Shown piece after piece: positions 18,264 to 26,523 of a DNA stretch of 64,000 nucleotides; the stretch's first letter is position 1; the number at the start of each line of letters is the position of its first letter. Both the position numbers and the translations under genes were made by a program. The notes beneath the pieces were generated by a model, which saw nothing but the letters and a program-made list of their open reading frames with translations, ran no database searches and was not told where the DNA came from. The stretch covers positions 1-64,000 of the forward strand of contig JAFYLN010000149.1 in the NCBI GenBank assembly GCA_017537045.1, in the 5' to 3' direction. Source of the DNA: Oscillospiraceae bacterium. Lineage in GTDB: Bacteria; Bacillota_A; Clostridia; Oscillospirales; Oscillospiraceae.

Positions 18264-19241
18264 TTAATTGATCAGTCCCTGAACACTCAGCCAGGCCAGC
18301 AGACACATGACGGCGGACACAGCAGCAAAGGTCAGCACGATCTTTTCCTCCTTCCAGCCGCACATCTCAAAATGATGGTGGATGGGAGACATTTTAAACA
18401 GGCGCTTGCCGTGGGTCAGCTTGAAATAGCCCACCTGCAGAATGACGGACATGGTCTCGCAGATGTAGACGAAGCCCACCAGAATCAGAATCAGGGGCAT
18501 ATCCAGTGCAAAGGACATGGCGCAGACCACGCCACCCAGAAACAGGGAGCCGGTATCGCCCATGAAGAGCTTGGCGGGATGCCAGTTATAGCCAAGATAG
18601 GCAATCAGGCCACCGATCAGCGCAGCAGGCAGCAAGGCCAGGTCAAACCGACCCAGTGCAACGGATACCGCTGTAAAGAACACCATGACCGGAAGGGTGA
18701 CGGAACTGGACAGGCCGTCCACGCCATCAGTCAGATTGACCGCATTGTCGCACCCGAGCATGACAAACATGGCAAAGAAAATATAAACCAGAGGATGCAT
18801 CTCAATGGATACATTGACAAAGGGGATGTATAAATTACAATTCATAGCACCTGTCTTATACATGGTATACAGGAACAGCGCGGACACCGCCAGTTGGAGC
18901 ATCATCTTCTGTTTGGAGGTCAGACCTTCATTTTGCTTTTTCTTCATTTTACAGAAGTCGTCCACAAAGCCAATGGCACCAAAGCAGAGGGAAATTGCAT
19001 ATACATAAAACACTGCATAATCGGTCATAAAGGGAATATTGCACAGCAGGCAGATCAACGCCGCAGCAATGAACATCAAACCGCCCATCATAGGGGTGCC
19101 TGCCTTGTAATTATGCCAAGTGGGGCCGATTTGCCGGATGGATTGACCGGCTTTCAGCGCCCGCAAAACGGGCAGCAGCAGATAGCCGATACCGCCGGAA
19201 AGGACGCAGCCAACTACCGCCGTAATCAGGATTCTAGTCAT
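18264..19241 (-). CDS. mraY: Phospho-N-acetylmuramoyl-pentapeptide transferase MraY
   Basis: This is an integral membrane enzyme that loads the UDP-MurNAc-pentapeptide onto undecaprenyl phosphate to make lipid I. The 325-residue protein has about ten membrane segments. Catalytic and metal motifs are visible: GFVDDFCKMKKKQNEGL, NAVNLTDGVDGL and MSPIHHHFE. GGAGG precedes the ATG. It follows murF with an 18-base gap. Confidence 0.96.
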   Translation of the reverse strand: MTRILITAVVGCVLSGGIGYLLLPVLRALKAGQSIRQIGPTWHNYKAGTPMMGGLMFIAAALICLLCNIPFMTDYAVFYVYAISLCFGAIGFVDDFCKMKKKQNEGLTSKQKMMLQLAVSALFLYTMYKTGAMNCNLYIPFVNVSIEMHPLVYIFFAMFVMLGCDNAVNLTDGVDGLSSSVTLPVMVFFTAVSVALGRFDLALLPAALIGGLIAYLGYNWHPAKLFMGDTGSLFLGGVVCAMSFALDMPLILILVGFVYICETMSVILQVGYFKLTHGKRLFKMSPIHHHFEMCGWKEEKIVLTFAAVSAVMCLLAWLSVQGLIN

Positions 19242-19259
19242 ACGTGATTCCTCCGTATT

Positions 19260-20621
19260 TTATTTCTCATCTTTCAGGAACAGTTCCAGAACCTGCTCCA
19301 TGTGCATGCCGCGGCTGCCCTTGAACAGGTAAACGTCACCGGCTTTCGCCAGCCGCTTCAATGCAGAAGCCATTTCCTCATGGGTTTCAAAATGGCGTGC
19401 ATAAACGGGATTCACACCGCCGGTAACCGCACCGCTGGCGACCCGGTTGGAATTGGGTCCGTAGGCATAGATCACATCCGCATTTTCAGCAGCAATGCGG
19501 CCGATCTTGAAATGCTCTGCCCAGGTCACATCGCCCAGCTCCAGCATATCACCCAGAACCGCAATACGGCGGCCCGCACGTTTACCCAGAACCTTCAGAG
19601 CGGCTGCCATGGATTCGGGGCCTGCATTGTAGCAATCGCTGATAATGGTATAACCCTTTGCTTCATAGATTTCCTGACGGCCGGCCATATTCCGGAACAT
19701 GCTCAGCTGCTCCTGAATCCGCACCGGGCTGACCCCCAGCTCCAGTGCCACTGCAACCGCTGCCATGGCATCAGCCACAAAATGCCGGCCTTCCAGCGCC
19801 ATTTCAACGGGGAAACACTGGTTTCCATTGCAGACATTGAACTTAAGAGAGCCGCTTTCTTCCTGCACCGTGTTGTAGCTAACGGCGCAGACAGCGTCAT
19901 CACTGCCAAAGTATGTAACGCTCTGCTCGATCTTCCGGGGCAGATTGCGCAGCATGGCATCGTCACCATTGAGGATCACGCGGCTGTCTTTTTCCATACC
20001 CTCCAGAATTTCCAGCTTCGCCTGCCGGACACCCTCCATGGAACCGAGGAACTCAATATGCATGGAACCGATGTTGACGATCACCGCAATATCCGGCTGT
20101 GCGATGGAAGAAAGATATGCCATTTCCCGGAAGTGGTTCATGCCCATTTCCAGAGCAGCCACTTCGGTATCCACAGGCATGGCCAGAATTGCCATGGGCA
20201 TGCCAATGTCGTTGTTGTGGTTGACCGGAGTTTTTGCGGTGCGGTAAGTGCTCTCCAGTACCGCTGCCACCATTTCCTTGGTGGTGCTTTTACCCACGCT
20301 GCCGGTGATGCCCACCACCTTGCAGCCGATGCGCTTACGCTCCGCACGGGCGATGTCACCAAGCGCAGTTCGGGGATCAGGCACAATGATTGCAGGATAA
20401 TCCCCAGCCACGCGGCTGCAAAGCACTGCGGCTGCGCCCTTTTCAATTGCCTGCGGAATAAAATCATGTCCGTCCCGGGCACCCTGCAGCACGATGAAGA
20501 GCTGGCCGGGCTGGATCAGGCGCGTATCGTTATTGGCACCTAAAAATTCAATATCTTCGTATTTCGGATCCACCCAGCCGCCGCAAAAGGAGGCAGCCTG
20601 TTTCAGTGTCAATTTTCCCAT
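19260..20621 (-). CDS. murF: UDP-MurNAc-tripeptide:D-Ala-D-Ala ligase MurF
   Basis: This Mur ligase adds D-Ala-D-Ala to complete the cell-wall pentapeptide. The 453-residue protein has the ATP-binding motif GITGSVGKSTTKEM near residue 105 and the family's NHNNDIGMP segment. It lies three bases after the murE stop, in the usual dcw order. Confidence 0.95.
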   Translation of the reverse strand: MGKLTLKQAASFCGGWVDPKYEDIEFLGANNDTRLIQPGQLFIVLQGARDGHDFIPQAIEKGAAAVLCSRVAGDYPAIIVPDPRTALGDIARAERKRIGCKVVGITGSVGKSTTKEMVAAVLESTYRTAKTPVNHNNDIGMPMAILAMPVDTEVAALEMGMNHFREMAYLSSIAQPDIAVIVNIGSMHIEFLGSMEGVRQAKLEILEGMEKDSRVILNGDDAMLRNLPRKIEQSVTYFGSDDAVCAVSYNTVQEESGSLKFNVCNGNQCFPVEMALEGRHFVADAMAAVAVALELGVSPVRIQEQLSMFRNMAGRQEIYEAKGYTIISDCYNAGPESMAAALKVLGKRAGRRIAVLGDMLELGDVTWAEHFKIGRIAAENADVIYAYGPNSNRVASGAVTGGVNPVYARHFETHEEMASALKRLAKAGDVYLFKGSRGMHMEQVLELFLKDEK

Positions 20622-20624
20622 AAA

Positions 20625-22073
20625 TTATCCCTTCGATTCTGTCAGATGGGCGGCCACTTCTTCCCGTTCATCCAGATGGTATTTCACGCCATGGATCTCC
20701 TGGTAGGTTTCGTGACCCTTTCCCGCCAGTATAATTATATCATCTTTTTTCGCAATGTCCATAGCATATCGAATGGCATTTCTTCTCTCCGGCACCACAA
20801 TATAGTCACCCATGCTGTCATCGACACCTTTTAAGATATCTTCGATGATGGCCATGGGGTCTTCGGTGCGGGGATTGTCAGAGGTAATGACGGCAAAGTC
20901 GGACTCCCTGACGCCGATCCTGCCCATGATCGGGCGTTTGATTGGATCACGGTCACCGCCGCAGCCAAAGACCGCAATAACTCTGCCCTTGCAGAAGCCT
21001 CTGACCGCAGTCAGAACATTTTCCAGGCCGTCCGGGGTGTGGGCATAATCGATCAGGACGGAGTAAGGTGTAGAAGGTGTAGGAACCACTTCAATCCGAC
21101 CCTTAACACCCTTTGCGGTTGCAAGGGCAGCCGCTGCCTCTTCCAGAGGAATATTCAGCGCAGATGCAATACCCAGCACTGCCAGCGCATTATAAACCGT
21201 AAACTTACCCGGGATGCCGAGGCTGACCGGGACGGACTTTTCACTATTCCCGGCATTAAAATGGATTCCCTCAGCATGAAGCTCCAGATTTCGGGCACAC
21301 AGCGTGCCCTTCTGCAAGGAATAGGTCGTGACAGGGCAGGCAGCTTTTTCCATCATGCGCATCGCATAGGAATCGTCTGCATTGATGACAGCCTTGCCGC
21401 AGCGGGCAAACAGCTCTGCCTTGGCATCGCAATAGGCATCCATAGTCTTATGGAAATCCAGATGGTCTTCCGTCAGATTGGTAAAGGCCGCCACATCAAA
21501 GTGGACACCGCCGACGCGGTCAAGCGTCAGTGCATGGGAAGAAACCTCCATCACCACATGGGTACAGCCGGCATCACGCATTCTGGCAAAGAGCGCCTGC
21601 AGTTCAAAGCTTTCAGGCGTCGTGCGCTCCGTGGGGATCACTTCATCGCCCACCAAATTCTCCATGGTGCCAATGAGACCCACTTTTGCGCCCAGGGTCT
21701 TTTCCAGAACATGCTTGAGGAGCAAGGTAACGGAGGTTTTTCCATTGGTTCCGGTGACACCAATCATGGTCATGGAGCTGGCAGGATGTCCATAGAAATT
21801 CGTGCCGATCATGGCTAGGGCATAGCGGTCACTGCTGACCAGCACATAGGGCACATCGGATGTTGGCTTTTTTGCAGTCACCACCACTGCAGCACCCTTT
21901 TCCAGTGCCATAGGGATAAAGCGGTTGCCGTCGGAGGCAAAGCCGGTGATGGCAACAAACAGGCCGTCCCGGGTCACCTTGCGGGAATCATAGGCAACTG
22001 CTTCGATGTTCATTTCGAAATCCACATTGGATTCTATGACCTTAATGCCTTGCAGAAGTTCTTTCAGTTTCAT
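20625..22073 (-). CDS. murE: UDP-MurNAc-dipeptide:meso-DAP ligase MurE
   Basis: This Mur ligase adds the third amino acid of the stem peptide. The 482-residue protein has the P-loop GVTGTNGKTSVTLLL near residue 110. The C-terminal substrate loop reads SDNPRTEDP, the DNPR signature of enzymes that use meso-diaminopimelate rather than lysine, so this organism should have DAP-type peptidoglycan. It follows the penicillin-binding protein gene after 20 bases. Confidence 0.95.
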   Translation of the reverse strand: MKLKELLQGIKVIESNVDFEMNIEAVAYDSRKVTRDGLFVAITGFASDGNRFIPMALEKGAAVVVTAKKPTSDVPYVLVSSDRYALAMIGTNFYGHPASSMTMIGVTGTNGKTSVTLLLKHVLEKTLGAKVGLIGTMENLVGDEVIPTERTTPESFELQALFARMRDAGCTHVVMEVSSHALTLDRVGGVHFDVAAFTNLTEDHLDFHKTMDAYCDAKAELFARCGKAVINADDSYAMRMMEKAACPVTTYSLQKGTLCARNLELHAEGIHFNAGNSEKSVPVSLGIPGKFTVYNALAVLGIASALNIPLEEAAAALATAKGVKGRIEVVPTPSTPYSVLIDYAHTPDGLENVLTAVRGFCKGRVIAVFGCGGDRDPIKRPIMGRIGVRESDFAVITSDNPRTEDPMAIIEDILKGVDDSMGDYIVVPERRNAIRYAMDIAKKDDIIILAGKGHETYQEIHGVKYHLDEREEVAAHLTESKG

Positions 22074-22093
22074 ATCTTTTGTCCTCCTTTGCC

Positions 22094-24397
22094 CTAATCG
22101 CGGGCGCCGGTATCTGTAAATTCTAATTGTATGGTCGTACCTGCAGGAACCTCTGTCCCGGCAGGTGTATCTTGCGATGTTACCACAACGTTTGCCGCAC
22201 TGTCACTGCTGCCGCTGTGGAGAATATATATTTCCAGTGCTCCTGCTGCGGCTGCAGCCTGCGCCCGGTTCATACCAAGAAAGTCGGGCACCTGCACCAT
22301 TCGCTCCGGCGCAGCTTCCCCCAGATAGACCAAAAGCTCGCTGCCGCCCGGAACAGTTTTCCCGGCGGCGGGTATCTGCCCCGTTACCGTTTCGCCATTT
22401 CCGATAAACCGTGCTGTTAAACTCTGATTTTTCAGTAGTTTTTCTGTTTCCTCAGCGGTCTTCCCCGTATAATCATCGAGAACGATCTCCTGTGATGCAA
22501 CATCGTTTTCCGCATAATGCCGCTCTACGCCCAAGTATGGCAGAATATCTGCCATGACCGCTCCGACCGTGGGAGCCGCCATAACACCGCCGGAAATGTA
22601 GATCCCCGTCGCCCGCGAGGGAGTATCCAATGCTACCAGTACAATATACTCCGGATCTTCCATGGGCGCAATCCCCACAAAGGAAACAATTTTATCCAGA
22701 ACACGCTGGCCGTTTTCATCAAAAACATCGATTTTCTCACTGGTTCCGGTTTTTCCGCCAATCGAAAAGCCTGCAACCTGTGCATTTTTTGCTGTTCCCT
22801 CTTCCACAACGGACTGGATCAGGGTACGCATGGTATCGGAGGTTTCCTTGCTGATGGTCTGGCGAACCACCGTGGGCTCCTGCTTCAGAACCGTGTTACC
22901 GTCTGCGTCGATGATCTCGGACACCAGATATGGCTCCATCAGATTACCTCCGTTTACCACAGACGCAATGGCACGAACCAGCTGCAGGGGTGTGATTTTA
23001 AAGGTCTGCCCGAAGGAACCGGAGGTCAGGGATGCGGTTCCCCATTTCTCCGTGTTGACAACAAGGGATCTGTCAAAGAAAACACCCTTGCTTTCTCCTG
23101 CGAGGTCAATGCCTGTCTTTTCAAGTATACCAAATTTTTCGATATATTCATAGAATTTTTCGCCCCCAAGCTTCAGGGCAATATGCGCAAAGGCGAGATT
23201 GCAGGAATTTTGCAGCGCCTGCGGTGTTTTCTGTGCGCCGTGTCCCTGACTGCGCCAGCAATGCAGCAACTGGGAACGGCCGGGAATCTGCTCGCTGCCG
23301 CCGCAATGGAAGTTCGTTTCCAGATCAATGGCACCGCTGTCCAACGCAGCAGCCATGGTCAGTACCTTGAATGTAGAACCCGGCTCATATCCATCGGAAA
23401 GCACCCGGTTCCGCCACTGTTTCAGCTGGGCAGCATGCAGGGCTTCCTTGTAGGCAGCTTCATTTCCCGCCTGTTTCAGCGTTTCCAGCTCCGCCTTTAT
23501 GTCTTCATCGGCAATTTCCAGATAGCTGTTTGGATCATAGCTGCCAAGTGTCGCCATGGCAAGAATCTCGCCGGTCTTTGCATTCATGACCAGTCCGAAA
23601 GCGCCATTTTGCACATCATAACGGGTGACCGCTGCCTCCATCTGCTTTTCAAGGCAGGCCTGCACAGTGGTATCCAGTGTCAGGATCAAGCTGTCACCCT
23701 GCCGGCTGGTAACGTATTTTTCATAGGAAAAGGGCATATCCATCTCGTTGTTGCCCTTGGAGGTAATGACCTTGCCGGCACTGCCTTCCAGAAAGCTGTT
23801 GTAGGATGCTTCCACGCCCTCACTGCCCTGATTGGAGGCATTGGTAAAGCCGATGACCTGCGCTGCCAGCGTACCATAGGGATAGGTGCGTTTGGTATTG
23901 GGTTCCAAATGAATGCCCTTGATATCATATTCATTGATAAAAGCGCGTATTTTTGCGGCACATTCCTCATCAATACGGCTGGCGACCTGCTTATAGCGCT
24001 GCTTGAAATCTGCCGCCTGTTCTTTGATCCAGGCAGGATCTTTCTGAAGGATCTGCCCCAATGTAGCCGCGATCTGATCGATATCTTCTTTTGCCTGTTT
24101 CAATTCATGGGGGTCTAAGTACACATTTTCCACACTGACAGACGATGCCAGAATGTTCATGTTGCGGTCATAGATATTCCCGCGCTGGGCGGTGACAGCA
24201 GTAGTACGGGTCTGGTTTCGCAGGGCTTTGGCTGCATAGTAATCATATTCGACTACCATCAGTCTATAAAGCTGCGCTGCGATAGGTAAAAATGCAAGAA
24301 CTCCCAGCACCGCCATCACCAGCATAATACGGTGATGCTGACCGGAATCTGCCCGCAGTCGGCTTATCTCCTTGCGTTTTCCTGCATCCTTTCCCAT
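22094..24397 (-). CDS. Class B penicillin-binding protein with PASTA domains (FtsI/SpoVD type)
   Basis: This transpeptidase crosslinks peptidoglycan, working with FtsW. The 767-residue protein has a short cytoplasmic tail, one membrane helix (about 25-45), a dimerisation domain, and the transpeptidase motifs STFK, SCN and KTG (in GGKTGTSEKI). Two PASTA domains close the protein at about 640-767, as in SpoVD. The start MGKDAGKRKE was chosen because the longer start at 24463 lies inside a strong intergenic hairpin. Division (FtsI) and sporulation (SpoVD) roles are both possible; the dcw position favours division or a dual role. Confidence 0.92.
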   Translation of the reverse strand: MGKDAGKRKEISRLRADSGQHHRIMLVMAVLGVLAFLPIAAQLYRLMVVEYDYYAAKALRNQTRTTAVTAQRGNIYDRNMNILASSVSVENVYLDPHELKQAKEDIDQIAATLGQILQKDPAWIKEQAADFKQRYKQVASRIDEECAAKIRAFINEYDIKGIHLEPNTKRTYPYGTLAAQVIGFTNASNQGSEGVEASYNSFLEGSAGKVITSKGNNEMDMPFSYEKYVTSRQGDSLILTLDTTVQACLEKQMEAAVTRYDVQNGAFGLVMNAKTGEILAMATLGSYDPNSYLEIADEDIKAELETLKQAGNEAAYKEALHAAQLKQWRNRVLSDGYEPGSTFKVLTMAAALDSGAIDLETNFHCGGSEQIPGRSQLLHCWRSQGHGAQKTPQALQNSCNLAFAHIALKLGGEKFYEYIEKFGILEKTGIDLAGESKGVFFDRSLVVNTEKWGTASLTSGSFGQTFKITPLQLVRAIASVVNGGNLMEPYLVSEIIDADGNTVLKQEPTVVRQTISKETSDTMRTLIQSVVEEGTAKNAQVAGFSIGGKTGTSEKIDVFDENGQRVLDKIVSFVGIAPMEDPEYIVLVALDTPSRATGIYISGGVMAAPTVGAVMADILPYLGVERHYAENDVASQEIVLDDYTGKTAEETEKLLKNQSLTARFIGNGETVTGQIPAAGKTVPGGSELLVYLGEAAPERMVQVPDFLGMNRAQAAAAAGALEIYILHSGSSDSAANVVVTSQDTPAGTEVPAGTTIQLEFTDTGARD

Positions 24398-24430
24398 ATT
24401 CCACCGGCCTTTCCTCAGCTTAGGGCTATC

Positions 24431-24462
24431 AATGGGCAGTAAGGGGGATCCCTCACTGCCCA
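24431..24462. other. Intergenic hairpin between ftsL-like gene and the PBP gene
   Basis: AATGGGCAGTAAGGG pairs almost perfectly with CCCTCACTGCCCATT around a short loop. It has no T-run on the minus strand, so an RNA-processing or attenuating role is as likely as termination. Confidence 0.6.
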
Positions 24463-24500
24463 TTGCAGCTCTATCCTAATTTTATTGGCCGAAGGATGCT

Positions 24501-24980
24501 TTATGCAAACAAGCCCTTCAGGAACCAGGAAATATTCTCCCACCACGGTGTTTCAGGCTCCGGTTCGGGAAGTACGGGAGAAAAGGTGACGATCTGTGCT
24601 TCTTCGATTGGGATCATACCCAGTGCCAGCGCCTTGTCTTTAATATCATTCAGATCATACAGCTTTACATATTCCTGCTGTTTTTCCACATTGAAATTCT
24701 GGAGGCTGATCACGTAATCTGTCATCACTTCATACTCTGCGCAGGCATCCAGATAACTGCTGACACCGACTGCCATCAGCACCACCATCACAACGGCAAC
24801 GGCAATTGCAGCCAGTGCAACAGGATCGATCCGGAGCTGGATCTTCTGCTGCGGCAATGCTTTGGGCAGTACAAACTTCTTCTTTTCAGTCTTTTGCCTG
24901 GGCTTCAGTTCCAGAATCTTGGCTTCACTGCCATAGGAATAAAACTGTGTTACATATTGAATATCAGGTTTTTGTACCAT
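24501..24980 (-). CDS. FtsL-like bitopic division protein
   Basis: This is a 159-residue protein with about 48 cytoplasmic residues, one membrane helix (about 50-72, VALAAIAVAVVMVVLMAVGV), an external coiled-coil-like segment, and a C-terminal tail rich in Pro and Glu. FtsL sequences are hardly conserved; the call rests on this layout and on the position between rsmH and the penicillin-binding protein, where ftsL stands in Firmicutes. Confidence 0.75.
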   Translation of the reverse strand: MVQKPDIQYVTQFYSYGSEAKILELKPRQKTEKKKFVLPKALPQQKIQLRIDPVALAAIAVAVVMVVLMAVGVSSYLDACAEYEVMTDYVISLQNFNVEKQQEYVKLYDLNDIKDKALALGMIPIEEAQIVTFSPVLPEPEPETPWWENISWFLKGLFA

Positions 24981-25012
24981 GATCTTCTCTTCCTCTCATG
25001 CAAGCATGACGC

Positions 25013-25948
25013 TTACGCTTTCTCACACACCCGAAGCTTTGCACTGCGGGCTCTGGGGTTATGCTCCAGCTCCGCATCAGTCGATACGATGGGCTTGCGG
25101 GTTATGACATGCACCTGCGGCTTTTTTCCACAGACACAGACAGGAAAGCTGGGTGGGCAGGTGCAACCCTTGCCGGCACCGGCCATGGCGGTCTTGACAA
25201 TGCGGTCTTCCAGAGAATGGAAGGTTATAACTGCCAGACGACCGCCGGGATTCAAACAGGGAATGGCGTCACGCATGACCTTTTCCACACTGCCCAGTTC
25301 ATCATTGACAGCAATGCGGATCGCCTGAAAGCTGCGCTTTGCAGGATGCTGCTTTTCCCGCAGCGCCTGCGCCGGCATGGCACCGCGAATCACATCCACC
25401 AGTTCCAGGGTTGTTTCAATGGGTTTATTTTCCCGCCTCTTACAGATAGCAAAAGCGATCTTGGGTGCATAACGCTCTTCGCCGTAGTCGAAGAGGATGC
25501 GCCTTAATTCTTCATAGCTCCATGTGTTGACCACATCATAAGCAGAAAGAGCATCTTCGCTGTTCATACGCATATCCAGCGGCGCGTCGGCCATATAGGA
25601 AAAGCCGCGGCTGCTGTCATCAAGCTGGGGAGAAGAAACGCCCAGATCCAGCAGAATGCCATCAACGCCTTCAATATTCAGATCTTTCAGAACCTGTGCA
25701 ATTTCACAGAAGTTGGAATGCACCAATGTCACACGGTCTGCATAGGGAGCAAGACGCTCCCCTGCGGCTTTCAGCGCCACGGGATCCCGGTCAATACCGA
25801 TGAGCCGGCCTGTGGTCAGCAGCTTTGCAATCTCACTGGAATGGCCTGCACCGCCGAGGGTACCATCCACATAAATGCCGTCAGGCTTGATGGCAAGACC
25901 CTCGATACACTCATTCAGGAGAACGGAAATATGATGAAATTCTGTCAT
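25013..25948 (-). CDS. rsmH: 16S rRNA (cytosine1402-N4)-methyltransferase RsmH
   Basis: The product methylates C1402 in the ribosomal decoding centre. The 311-residue protein has the N-terminal [13 protein letters not shown], the SAM motif [12 protein letters not shown] and the [17 protein letters not shown] segment, all hallmarks of the MraW family. It overlaps mraZ by a few bases and is second in the dcw cluster. Confidence 0.96.
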   Translation of the reverse strand: MTEFHHISVLLNECIEGLAIKPDGIYVDGTLGGAGHSSEIAKLLTTGRLIGIDRDPVALKAAGERLAPYADRVTLVHSNFCEIAQVLKDLNIEGVDGILLDLGVSSPQLDDSSRGFSYMADAPLDMRMNSEDALSAYDVVNTWSYEELRRILFDYGEERYAPKIAFAICKRRENKPIETTLELVDVIRGAMPAQALREKQHPAKRSFQAIRIAVNDELGSVEKVMRDAIPCLNPGGRLAVITFHSLEDRIVKTAMAGAGKGCTCPPSFPVCVCGKKPQVHVITRKPIVSTDAELEHNPRARSAKLRVCEKA

Positions 25949-26373
25949 AGACCGATCTCCTCCAGTGATGCAAGCAGTTTCTCAGGTGTCAGGTTCTCGG
26001 TTTCAAAGGCTGCAAATTCTTCTGCATCCCAGATTTCCGCCTGACCGGCACGGCCCACGATCATCACTTCCCGCTTGATTCCGGCATAGTCCAGCAGAAA
26101 TTGTGTCAGGCCGAAGCGGAACTGCTTATCGGGATTGCACTGGGCGGCATTCATAAAGATCAGGCTGGTTGCGCCGGCACGCTTGGAAATGCTCAAGGCA
26201 TTAAAATTATCGCTGAGCGTCTGCCATTCTGCGGCAGTATAGACGGTGAGGCACCGATGACCGCAGTTGACACCTAAGGTCACATAGAAATCCTCCCCCA
26301 GCTCTGTACGCAGCTTTGCCGGGACAAACAGACGGTTCTTATCATCGAGTTTTGCCGGGAATTTTCCGATCAC
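25945..26373 (-). CDS. mraZ: Transcriptional regulator MraZ
   Basis: MraZ is a double-AbrB-fold DNA-binding protein that represses the dcw cluster. The 142-residue product begins with a GTG codon read as [21 protein letters not shown]. The start is fixed by AGGAGGTGAG seven bases upstream; an earlier in-frame GTG at 26391 lies before the ribosome site and is not used. Three repeats that match the MraZ box lie directly upstream, and the third overlaps the ribosome site region, so self-repression is expected. Confidence 0.95.
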   Translation of the reverse strand: MIGKFPAKLDDKNRLFVPAKLRTELGEDFYVTLGVNCGHRCLTVYTAAEWQTLSDNFNALSISKRAGATSLIFMNAAQCNPDKQFRFGLTQFLLDYAGIKREVMIVGRAGQAEIWDAEEFAAFETENLTPEKLLASLEEIGL

Positions 26374-26384
26374 GGGCTCACCTC

Positions 26385-26414
26385 CTTCCACTTTACTCCA
26401 CTTTACTACACTTT
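26385..26414 (-). promoter_or_regulatory. MraZ box (three 10-base direct repeats)
   Basis: On the minus strand AAAGTGTAGT, AAAGTGGAGT and AAAGTGGAAG follow each other without gaps. The AAAGTGG-plus-three arrangement is the MraZ operator described in other Firmicutes and Mollicutes. Confidence 0.88.
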
Positions 26415-26420
26415 TGCTCC

Positions 26421-26449
26421 ATTATAACGCGGTACAACAAAAAAATCAA
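26421..26449 (-). promoter_or_regulatory. dcw cluster promoter
   Basis: On the minus strand TTGATT (26449-26444) and TATAAT (26426-26421) are spaced 17 bases apart, just upstream of the MraZ box, so bound MraZ would block initiation or early elongation. Confidence 0.8.
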
Positions 26450-26476
26450 TCCATTTTCCACTTAATTTTTCAAAAA

Positions 26477-26510
26477 AGTGCGGGAAAACACCAGTTTTCC
26501 CGCATTTTCG
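26477..26510 (-). terminator. Terminator after the clpC-like gene
   Basis: TGCGGGAAAAC and GTTTTCCCGCA arms around a four-base loop are followed on the minus strand by six Ts. It insulates the dcw promoter from upstream transcription. Confidence 0.88.
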
Positions 26511-26523
26511 AACACCTGTTCTA

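Noticed and set aside
24398..24463. Longer start for the PASTA penicillin-binding protein
   Set aside because: The extra 22 codons fall in the intergenic hairpin 24431-24462 and do not resemble the family.
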